Below, in pieces: positions 1 to 6,715 of a DNA stretch of 14,521 bases (the stretch's first letter is position 1; every line of letters begins with the position of its first letter). Position numbers and translations under genes: made by a program. The notes beneath the pieces were generated by a model, which ran no database searches, was not told the origin of the DNA, and worked only from the letters and a program-made list of their open reading frames with translations. The DNA comes from Methanosarcina sp. UBA5 (GTDB lineage Archaea > Halobacteriota > Methanosarcinia > Methanosarcinales > Methanosarcinaceae): assembly GCF_002505485.1 (NCBI RefSeq), contig NZ_DAVG01000019.1, positions 54,005-68,525 of the forward strand, read 5' to 3'.

Positions 1-100
1 GCAGGTAAGCTTAGAGAACTATACAACTTCGTAAAAATAATCATAGAAAAAATATCAACCACTTACTAATACACGGCCCAGGCTTTATATTCTTGAGAAA

Positions 101-118
101 ATCAATTATATCAATTAT
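101..118. repeat. 9-bp tandem duplication in AT-rich upstream DNA
   Basis: The nonamer ATCAATTAT occurs twice back to back. It lies in the 255-base non-coding stretch before the sensor kinase, about 50 bases upstream of the kinase's candidate TATA boxes. The rest of the 1-255 stretch is AT-rich and I see no gene in it on either strand. The repeat may simply be slippage in AT-rich DNA. Confidence 0.4.
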
Positions 119-137
119 TTTTCGCCCTTAACGATAT

Positions 138-180
138 TTATTTAAATAGAAAGTCTTAAATTTAATTTAATTATATAATT
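138..180 (+). promoter_or_regulatory. candidate archaeal promoter of the sensor kinase
   Basis: Two TATA-like elements are visible: TTATTTAAATA at about 138-148 and TTATATAATT at 171-180. The second is the closer match to an archaeal TATA box. A start site about 25 bases downstream would fall near 200 and leave a leader of about 55 bases before the ATG at 256. There is no convincing ribosome-binding site just before that ATG. The region is so AT-rich that chance matches are likely. Confidence 0.35.
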
Positions 181-255
181 ATTTTGAATTAAAAACCATC
201 TTTTGCTGCGAGCGATTCAACAATTATTAACGATAAGGCTAGTGCAACCAAAGAA

Positions 256-3200
256 ATGGAGTCACAAGGGAAAATGAAAGCGAGAATGAAACACTTTCCT
301 GCTAAAAACCCCAATCCTGTAATTAGCGTTGAAAAAAATGTTACTGTTCTTTACTCAAATGAGGCAGCTAAGCCTTTATTAATCGAATGGGGTGTGGAAA
401 TTGGAGAAAAACTGCCTTCTAGTATCGGAGATATTGTGCAAAGGGTACTTTACCAGAATAGACCAGAAAAAATGGAAATTAAAGTGGGAACAAAAGTATA
501 CTTGGTCACGTTTCAACCTTTACCAGAAGAAGAATCTGTAAACATTTATGGATTCGATATAAGTGACCAGAAAGTGCTTGAAGAAAAACTTCGGGAGAGT
601 GAGGGGAAATATCGTATCGTAGCAGATAACACCTTTGACTGGGAGTTTTGGCTGGGCCCTGATGGTAGTTTCCTGTATATGTCGCCTTCTTGCGAGCGGG
701 TCACAGGATACGCTGTATGGGAATTCATTAACAACCCTGATCTGCTCCAAGAAATAATACATTCGGACGATCGGCAGGCATTTCTCCAGTATAAGCATGA
801 TACGCCACCGAGTCGTCATGGTGATATTGAGTTTCGCATTATAACAAAAGATGGCGAAATAAGATGGATTCACCACCTATGCCAGCCTTTCTACGACGGT
901 AAGGGATGCTACGCTGGAAGCCGGGGCAGCAATCGCGACATTACCGAGCGTAAGCAAGAAGAGCACCGGATTCGCAGATACAACTGTATTCTTGAGGGAA
1001 TCAACTGGGTCTTCAGCAATGTGGTGCAGGCAAAAACAGAAGAAGAACTGGGGGAAGCATGTCTATCTGTAGCCCTGGAAGTAACCGGCAGCGAGTTTGG
1101 TTACATTATTGAAATGTGCGCTGACGGGCTACTGCACGATGTTGCAAAAAGTAAGCTGGCATGGGAACAGTGTCATATGTACGACAAGACAGGGCATATT
1201 TGTCTTCCGCATGATTATGTTGTCCATGGTTTGTATGGTAGTGTCATAATCAACGGGAAAAGCTTCTTTACCAACGATCCACAGTCACACCCCGATAGTG
1301 CCGGCTTGCCGGCTGGTCATCCACCGATAGAGTCATTTCTCACTGTGCCTCTTATCTTAGACGGAAAAATTGTAGGCTCTATTGGGGTTGGAAACCGTGA
1401 AGGTGGCTATAGCTACGAGCAACAGGAGGATCTCGAAGCTATCGCGCCGGCGGTGACGCAAGTTCTGCAGAGGAGAAAGGTTGAACAGGAGCGCAAACTG
1501 GCTGAGCAAGAATTAAAGTCGAGCGAGTTGCGGTTTAAGGCACTAGTGAAGGATCTAGAATCCGGTGTTTTTCTCATTGATGGCGAAGGTAAATTTGCAA
1601 TATATAATCCCGCATTTCTGCAAATTTTCAATATCTCTGAACAAGAGCTTGAGCATATAAAGATTCAAAACCTTGGTTGGGATACATGGAATGTCGTCGA
1701 TAAGGATGGAAATGCCCTGCGTTTTGAGTCTCACCCGGTACAGTACGCCAGGATTAATCGCAAACCGTTAAAGAATCAGGTTATTGGCATACGTCGTTAT
1801 TCACACGAAGATTGGGTGTGGACGCTTGCAAGCGCCGAGCCGCTGTTAAATCCCGATGGTAGCATTAACATTATAATTTGCACTTTTACAGACATTACAC
1901 AACTCAAGAATACAGAAGATGCCCTTAAAATAGCAAATGAAACTTTGGAGGAAAAAGTTAAAGAACGTACCATAGAGCTTGAAAAAGCTTATAGCACATT
2001 GAAAGAAAAAGAAGAACTTCTTTCTGATGCCCAAGAAATGGCTCATATTGGAAATTGGGAATGGAACTTTGTAACTGGTAAATTGCATTGGTCTGATGAA
2101 ATGTATCGGATTTTTGGACTTAAGCCTCAAGAGTTTGAAGTAAGTTATGGCTTATTTTTAAGTTACTTACATCCAGATGATCAAGATTATGTCGATAATG
2201 CCGTTAAAGGAGCTTTAAGCGGAAAAAACTTTAGTACTGATCATAGAATAATTCTAGCCAATGGGGAAAAGCGCATAGCCCATTCTAAAGGTGAAACTGT
2301 TTTCGATAAGGACAATAATCCTGTTCGGTTTAGAGGAACAACGCAAGATATAACAGATCTTAGAATCATTGAAGAGAGAATTGAGACCTTGGCGAATATT
2401 GTGGAATCATCACTAGACGCTGTAGGAACTTTATCACTTGATGGCATTATTACCAGCTGGAATAAAGGAGCAGAGCAGGTTTATGGTTATTCCTCGGAAG
2501 AAATTCTCGGAAAACATGCATCCATTCTGGCTCCATCCAATTTGGATAAAGAAACTCTAAAACTAATTGAAGATATCAAGCAGGGAAAAGAGATCCAACG
2601 TTATGAGACTTTAAGGTTAAGAAAGGACGGAAAGCCAATAAATATTTCAATAACTCTTTCTCCGGTTTTTGATACTAATGGAAAGCTGTCAGCTGTCTCG
2701 TTCATTTCCAGAAATATAACTGAACGCAAAAAAGCTGAAGAAGCTCTAAGGAATTTCGAAATTGCCCGTAAGAAGGAATTACATCACAGGATCAAGAATA
2801 ATCTTCAGGTTATCTCCTCACTTCTGGATCTTCAGGCTGATTTGTTTAAGGGCAGAAAGAATATCACAGATTTAGAAGTATTGAAAGCTTTTAAAGAAAG
2901 CATTGACAGAGTTCTTTCGATTGCTCTTATACATGAGGAATTGTATAAAGGTAAAAATATTGATTTACTTAACTTTTCGCAATACATAAAGGAATTAGCT
3001 AATAATCTCCTCCTAACATACAGTCTCAAGACAGATGTTAGTTTAAATTTCGATCTGGAAGAGAATATTTTCTTAGATATGGATACTGCTATTCCATTAG
3101 GGATAGCTATCAACGAAATTGTTTCAAACTCCTTTAAATATGCATTTTCCGGCAGGGATAAAGGAGAAATAAGAATCAGACTTCACAGAGAGGGAAATGG

Positions 3201-3456
3201 AGAAATCAAGAGCGAGAAATTTGCGAGTACTGCTTATGTTCTATCCGTCTCAGACAACGGCATTGGTATACCCGAAGACCTTAACATTGAAGACCTTGAT
3301 AGTTTGGGGCTTCAGCTTGTAACTTCTCTTGTCGACCAGTTAGATGGAGAACTTGAACTGAAAGGAAATAATGGAACTGAGTTTACTATGAAATTCACAG
3401 TGGCAGAGAAAAGTAGCCAGGCGTCAGTACCAGAAGTACAACAATCAATTGAATAA
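256..3456 (+). CDS. orphan multi-PAS/GAF sensor histidine kinase (HisKA_2 type)
   Basis: A cytosolic sensor kinase of 1066 residues that should autophosphorylate on histidine in response to an unknown signal. Visible order: a weak PAS at about 17-100; PAS at 117-235 ending in DITERK; GAF at 258-405; PAS at 425-550; a coiled coil at 557-590 (EEKVKERTIELEKAYSTLKE); PAS at 596-702; PAS at 709-826 ending in NITERK; HisKA_2 from about 841; HATPase at about 945-1052. The phosphoacceptor motif is LHHRIKNNLQ, most likely H844. ATP-site residues are N953/E954/N958 (N box), DNGIGIP at 1000-1006 and LGLQLV at 1017-1022. I see no transmembrane segment or signal peptide. No response regulator is adjacent, so it is an orphan. 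HisKA_2 kinases in methanogens often feed separate regulators (family knowledge). The start is uncertain: ATGs at 274 and 286 are alternatives and none has a good ribosome-binding site. GC content differs sharply between its segments. Confidence 0.92.
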   Translation: MESQGKMKARMKHFPAKNPNPVISVEKNVTVLYSNEAAKPLLIEWGVEIGEKLPSSIGDIVQRVLYQNRPEKMEIKVGTKVYLVTFQPLPEEESVNIYGFDISDQKVLEEKLRESEGKYRIVADNTFDWEFWLGPDGSFLYMSPSCERVTGYAVWEFINNPDLLQEIIHSDDRQAFLQYKHDTPPSRHGDIEFRIITKDGEIRWIHHLCQPFYDGKGCYAGSRGSNRDITERKQEEHRIRRYNCILEGINWVFSNVVQAKTEEELGEACLSVALEVTGSEFGYIIEMCADGLLHDVAKSKLAWEQCHMYDKTGHICLPHDYVVHGLYGSVIINGKSFFTNDPQSHPDSAGLPAGHPPIESFLTVPLILDGKIVGSIGVGNREGGYSYEQQEDLEAIAPAVTQVLQRRKVEQERKLAEQELKSSELRFKALVKDLESGVFLIDGEGKFAIYNPAFLQIFNISEQELEHIKIQNLGWDTWNVVDKDGNALRFESHPVQYARINRKPLKNQVIGIRRYSHEDWVWTLASAEPLLNPDGSINIIICTFTDITQLKNTEDALKIANETLEEKVKERTIELEKAYSTLKEKEELLSDAQEMAHIGNWEWNFVTGKLHWSDEMYRIFGLKPQEFEVSYGLFLSYLHPDDQDYVDNAVKGALSGKNFSTDHRIILANGEKRIAHSKGETVFDKDNNPVRFRGTTQDITDLRIIEERIETLANIVESSLDAVGTLSLDGIITSWNKGAEQVYGYSSEEILGKHASILAPSNLDKETLKLIEDIKQGKEIQRYETLRLRKDGKPINISITLSPVFDTNGKLSAVSFISRNITERKKAEEALRNFEIARKKELHHRIKNNLQVISSLLDLQADLFKGRKNITDLEVLKAFKESIDRVLSIALIHEELYKGKNIDLLNFSQYIKELANNLLLTYSLKTDVSLNFDLEENIFLDMDTAIPLGIAINEIVSNSFKYAFSGRDKGEIRIRLHREGNGEIKSEKFASTAYVLSVSDNGIGIPEDLNIEDLDSLGLQLVTSLVDQLDGELELKGNNGTEFTMKFTVAEKSSQASVPEVQQSIE

Positions 3457-3490
3457 TATCATTTTAACAGAAAGTGAGAAGAGATTAAAA

Positions 3491-3514
3491 ATGGGGCGTT
3501 ATTTGACGCCCTAT
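3491..3514. terminator. hairpin between convergent genes, possible bidirectional terminator
   Basis: GGGCGT (3494-3499) and ACGCCC (3506-3511) form a perfect 6-bp stem with a 6-base loop. Flanking A-T, T-A and G-T pairs can extend it. On the minus strand the stem is followed shortly by ATTTTTAATC, a hairpin plus T-tract that would suit the end of the minus-strand ferritin-like gene. On the plus strand it lies about 35 bases after the kinase stop and is followed by TATATAAAATTT, a weaker match. Position and shape fit a shared terminator. Confidence 0.5.
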
Positions 3515-3584
3515 ATATAAAATTTAAAAGATGGCTTTCCTATATCCGAAATTAAAGGATACATATAAAGACCTAAAGACTTTA

Positions 3585-4856
3585 TCAGGGGTGCGACATC
3601 ATTTTTTCTCTTTGCGAAGCCATTACATTTTGTGTCCGCTCAGCTAACTGACGTTTAAACTGTTTAATATTTTTCGCCTGATCTCGTTTAGCCAATTCAC
3701 TGCTCGCTTTGCTGACAACCTCTTTACTAGGCACGTCAGCTTCATTCATCTTCCACTGGAACTTGAAGCTGGCCCATTCGTCTGACAGTTCACCGAGCCG
3801 CTTGTATTCCATATTTGAAGGCATTAGATCAAGCTGCTCATCGATTACTTTATTTACATAATTTTTATTCGGCTCGAAAACGACCAGAGGTTCGATAACA
3901 TCAGCCTTTACGACATCACTTATATCCCGACCTTCATATTTTTCAAGGAGGCGGGCACAGTTCTCGAAGTGTGAAATCTCCATTTTCGCAAAATCTTCCC
4001 AGATCGCTTTTATCCTTGGATCGGTTTCTGTCTGTGCGCAGGAGAAATAAATATAGGCTTCACAGAGCTGCATGTGTGCGGACTTTTCGAGCATTGTTTC
4101 GCGCGGGTCACCGAGCAGCCCGTACAGAGTCACGTGCTCTTCTTCAACGTCAGCAATTTCGGAGTAGAGCTGTCTTGCAAGTTCGTCAGAATACATGTTC
4201 CCTTGAGTTTTATAGAAAAGCTCGGTTTGCTGCTCGCCTGCAACAATGGTGAGATAATTCATCTTGGTTTTTATATCAGCCGTGTCTTTATCGTAATGCT
4301 TGCGCATGGTCTCGTCAGGGTGACGGTGATGGGCAACCGTTGGTCTTGCAGCTTTTACCTCGGTCTTACCTTGGACAATAGAGTCATAGTTGCCACCTTC
4401 CAGATAATCATAAAGGCAACTGTAGCGGTAAAGGTGGTCGAAGTCTTCAAGCAGGGCGAAGTCCAGTGTTTGCTTTACATATGGATCGGGTTCGTTTTTG
4501 GCAAGGTTTGAAGTGAGATCAACCGCTACCTGTTCATAGCCAAGTGTGGTCTCTATAACACTCTGATTAGCCGGATTTAACCAATCGACCGTCTGCTGCA
4601 TGGAATCTACACGCCTCATCATTGCCATCTGGCGCTTAATTTCCGGATCGACAGTCATTCGTTCAATAGCATGGGACATGAGGATAGAAGCATTCTCAAT
4701 CCCATTCATCAGGATTACCCGGGTCCGGGTATATGCATCGACAGATTTCTTGTTGTACGGAGGCTTGACGATCTCCTTCCAGTTCATAAACTGCTCTTCT
4801 ATTGGAATACTATCCATTTCAAAAGGTTTGAATTGTACCATGAATGTTTCCCCCAT
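3585..4856 (-). CDS. duplicated ferritin-like (diiron-type) protein of unknown function
   Basis: A soluble, mostly helical protein of 423 residues. The C-terminal half shows the ligand pattern of ferritin-like/rubrerythrin-type diiron proteins: E208, E238xxH241, E266 and E293xxH296, at spacings of 30, 28 and 27. The N-terminal half repeats the layout with a degenerate set (E54, D84, E108, D138xxH141, again 30 apart), which suggests a tandem duplication with one active site lost. A histidine-rich linker (AHHRHPDETMRKH, about 175-187) joins the halves. The last 90 residues are charged and probably extended or helical. There is no signal peptide and no rubredoxin-type cysteine pair. A second ATG five codons in (first base 4841) has GGGGGA seven bases upstream and may be the true start, giving 418 residues. 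By family analogy a role in oxygen, peroxide or iron handling is possible, but this is inference. The gene is divergent from the membrane protein gene. Confidence 0.72.
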   Translation of the reverse strand: MGETFMVQFKPFEMDSIPIEEQFMNWKEIVKPPYNKKSVDAYTRTRVILMNGIENASILMSHAIERMTVDPEIKRQMAMMRRVDSMQQTVDWLNPANQSVIETTLGYEQVAVDLTSNLAKNEPDPYVKQTLDFALLEDFDHLYRYSCLYDYLEGGNYDSIVQGKTEVKAARPTVAHHRHPDETMRKHYDKDTADIKTKMNYLTIVAGEQQTELFYKTQGNMYSDELARQLYSEIADVEEEHVTLYGLLGDPRETMLEKSAHMQLCEAYIYFSCAQTETDPRIKAIWEDFAKMEISHFENCARLLEKYEGRDISDVVKADVIEPLVVFEPNKNYVNKVIDEQLDLMPSNMEYKRLGELSDEWASFKFQWKMNEADVPSKEVVSKASSELAKRDQAKNIKQFKRQLAERTQNVMASQREKMMSHP

Positions 4857-5065
4857 ATTTTACCAGCTCTGGCCCTCTGCGCATTCTCAGAACCGGGCAT
4901 AACTCCAGCTTCCGGATACAGGATTCCACAAAGAGCAAGGTCGTTCCCTTTTGCCGTAATTTTTTCTCAGCAGAGCCACATATCTGCAATATTTCCCGCC
5001 TTAAGCTCCAATGTCCCTGGCTGTAGGCAAGGTGACTGGCATTTAGCTGGCTTTTTTTAGATTAA
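4857..5065 (-). other. long GC-richer leader of the ferritin-like gene
   Basis: From the likely minus-strand start site (near 5065) to the ATG lie about 210 bases that are clearly more GC-rich than the flanking promoter DNA, so they may be a structured transcript leader. Read on the minus strand, 4887-5000 is open for 37 codons with a protein-like composition (it includes LWNPVSGSWSYARF) but has no start codon. A 13-codon reading frame also runs from an ATG at 5042 down to 5001. I do not recognise a known riboswitch. It could be a structured leader, a gene remnant or neither. Confidence 0.35.
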
Positions 5066-5087
5066 TTGGATATATCTATAAACCCGA

Positions 5088-5099
5088 CATATATAAAAA
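5088..5099 (-). promoter_or_regulatory. TATA box for the minus-strand ferritin-like gene
   Basis: On the minus strand the sequence reads TTTTTATATATG, a close match to an archaeal TATA box. A start site about 25 bases downstream would be near 5065, at the junction between AT-rich promoter DNA and the GC-richer leader. That change in composition supports the placement. Confidence 0.45.
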
Positions 5100-5110
5100 T
5101 CAATCATATT

Positions 5111-5160
5111 AGTTTCAACATGAGTAGGCTGGTTTCAATATAAAAGTAGTAGTTCAAACA
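5111..5160. repeat. three 10-bp repeats phased every 20 bp
   Basis: AGTTTCAACA (5111), GGTTTCAATA (5131) and AGTTCAAACA (5151) begin exactly 20 bases apart, about two helical turns. They sit between the minus-strand TATA box and the plus-strand gene. The first two share eight of ten bases and the third matches the first at eight of ten. The spacing would suit a regulator binding one face of the DNA. They are too short and irregular for a CRISPR array. Confidence 0.4.
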
Positions 5161-5268
5161 ACCGAAAGTCGCGAAATTAATAAGATAATATAATAAAGAA
5201 AGGCATATAATAGTAATTATTAATTTCAACTTAAGTAAAGATACACGACGTTAATTTCTTAGACCCAG

Positions 5269-5276
5269 CTTATAAC
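5269..5276 (+). promoter_or_regulatory. weak TATA-like element before the membrane protein gene
   Basis: CTTATAAC lies about 95 bases before the preferred ATG at 5368, implying a leader near 70 bases. CATATAATA at about 5204-5212 is an alternative. Neither stands out from the AT-rich surroundings. Confidence 0.22.
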
Positions 5277-5367
5277 ATCGATTTTCGGTCTGACGGTTTG
5301 AACTTCGAAAAGCTTGATAAATCAGGAGACAGGGTCAAAAATTTTAGGCAAAGGGGGCAGATTTAGC

Positions 5368-6471
5368 ATGCCGGATACATTGGATATGTTGATTTTCTGG
5401 GCTGTAGTTATGTTACGTTTCTTTATACCGCTCGCAATTCCAAGATATCCTCTGCCCGCAGTAATCGCTTCTCTAATTCTCGATACCGTAGACCAGACAA
5501 TCTTCCAGCTATTTACGAGCCTTCCCCTTGAAGGCTACCAGAGCTATGATAAGGCCCTTGACAATTATTACCTGGCCATAGCATATCTTTCAACTATGCG
5601 GAACTGGTCAAATCTCTTTGCCTTTAAGATAAGCCGCTTCCTTTTCTATTACAGGCTGGTTGGTGCAGCTCTTTTCGAGCTAACACATCTGCGGGAGCTG
5701 TTGTTTATTTTTCCCAATACTTTTGAGTATTTCTTTATTTTCTACGAAGCAGTACGCCTGAAATGGAACCCGATTCTGCTCACAAAGAGCAAACTGATCA
5801 CTGCTACAGCCCTTATCTGGATCTTCATCAAACTGCCGCAGGAATACTGGATCCACATCGCTCAGCTGGACACTACCGACTGGATCCGGGCAAACCCTTC
5901 AAACGCATTGATTCTTATCGGCTGGGCTTTATTCCTGCTTGGCATGGCATGGGCGCTACTGCGAGACATGCCACCGATGAGAACTGGCTTCTCAGTTGCA
6001 GCTGATCCTGTACCTGCAATCCAGAAAGATATTTCCGGACAGAGAGTTGAAATCAGTCCTTCGGTGCTTAATTCCTCAAAACGTTTTTTTGATAATGCCC
6101 TTATTGAAAAAATAGTGCTGGTATCCCTCCTAAGCATAATTTTTGCCCAGATTCTTCCCGAGGTACGTTCAACCAACCTCCAGCTAGCAATAGGTATGGC
6201 TATTATCATAATAATTAACACTGCATTGAGCCACTGGCTTGCCATGCGTGGGACTCACTGGAAGTCTATAATCCGGGAATTCATAGTAATGACCATAGTG
6301 AACTTCGGCATCGTACTTGCATTCGATTTCCTGCTGCCCAGATACAACGGCTCGATCAACCTTTTTAACACGCTCTTTTTCGTCCTCCTCCTTACCCTGA
6401 ACGTAACGCTCTATGACAGGTATCGGGCAGTGCAGATCAGGAACCATCAGGGACCAAACAAAAGCAGTTGA
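5368..6471 (+). CDS. polytopic integral membrane protein, function unknown
   Basis: A protein of 367 residues with about nine to eleven hydrophobic stretches, near residues 7-27, 30-49, 88-104, 110-127, 142-157, 179-197, 246-264, 270-288, 303-321 and 333-348. A polar loop lies at about 200-245. Conserved-looking features sit in the first half: LDTVDQ, YDKALDNYYLAIAYLSTMRNW (about 60-80), FELTHLRELLFIFPN. This acidic and aromatic pattern recalls an uncharacterised membrane protein family seen in diverse prokaryotes; that is memory, not a search. There are no transporter, protease or glycosyltransferase motifs I can name. I prefer the ATG at 5368 because GGGGGC lies about nine bases upstream. 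An in-frame TTG at 5314 would add 18 polar residues. The gene is divergent from the ferritin-like gene and is followed by a 240-base gap. Confidence 0.75.
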   Translation: MPDTLDMLIFWAVVMLRFFIPLAIPRYPLPAVIASLILDTVDQTIFQLFTSLPLEGYQSYDKALDNYYLAIAYLSTMRNWSNLFAFKISRFLFYYRLVGAALFELTHLRELLFIFPNTFEYFFIFYEAVRLKWNPILLTKSKLITATALIWIFIKLPQEYWIHIAQLDTTDWIRANPSNALILIGWALFLLGMAWALLRDMPPMRTGFSVAADPVPAIQKDISGQRVEISPSVLNSSKRFFDNALIEKIVLVSLLSIIFAQILPEVRSTNLQLAIGMAIIIIINTALSHWLAMRGTHWKSIIREFIVMTIVNFGIVLAFDFLLPRYNGSINLFNTLFFVLLLTLNVTLYDRYRAVQIRNHQGPNKSS

Positions 6472-6552
6472 TTCTTGAGGATAAAACATTTGGTCATGTC
6501 CGTGAGTCATTGGTTAATTCAGAAAAAGCAAGTATGTTCCTAACATTTTGAT

Positions 6553-6578
6553 TAAACATAGGGATATCCGTATGCTTA
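6553..6578. promoter_or_regulatory. 26-bp dyad, operator-like, upstream of hsdM
   Basis: The sequence is an inverted repeat centred on GGATATCC. Left arm TAAACATAGGGAT and right arm ATCCGTATGCTTA match as reverse complements at 11 of 13 positions. It lies about 80 bases upstream of the hsdM TATA box in a non-coding gap. The size and symmetry suit a dimeric DNA-binding protein. The remainder of 6472-6709 is AT-rich, with no gene visible. Confidence 0.45.
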
Positions 6579-6658
6579 TGGTTTTCAATAACTCACGTCT
6601 ACTACTGAATTTCATTTTTAGTAAATATACTTACCCAATTTCCATCACTTTTGGCAAC

Positions 6659-6667
6659 CTATATATG
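6659..6667 (+). promoter_or_regulatory. TATA box of the hsdMS operon
   Basis: CTATATATG is a good archaeal TATA match. A start site about 25 bases downstream (near 6690) leaves a short leader of about 20-25 bases before hsdM, which fits the lack of a strong ribosome-binding site there. TAAATATAC near 6621-6629 is a weaker alternative. Confidence 0.45.
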
Positions 6668-6715
6668 TTAATTCTGTGATGTGAAGTAAAAACAAGTTCA
6701 AAAGAAGATGTGAAT

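Noticed and set aside
4074..4511. 145-codon open frame on the plus strand
   Set aside because: It is antisense to the ferritin-like gene, whose ligand motifs and length make it the real coding strand here.
4940..4980. GCTGAGA on the minus strand as a TPP (thi-box) riboswitch
   Set aside because: Only this short hallmark is present. The other conserved helices of the TPP aptamer are missing and no thiamine gene follows.
4671..5060. 129-codon plus-strand frame running out of the ferritin-like gene into the leader
   Set aside because: It straddles a coding and a non-coding region with no change in character, has no ribosome-binding site and no family signature.
5111..5160. GTTTCAA repeats as a CRISPR array
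   Set aside because: Units are only 10 bases with 10-base gaps, imperfect, and only three in number. There are no cas genes.
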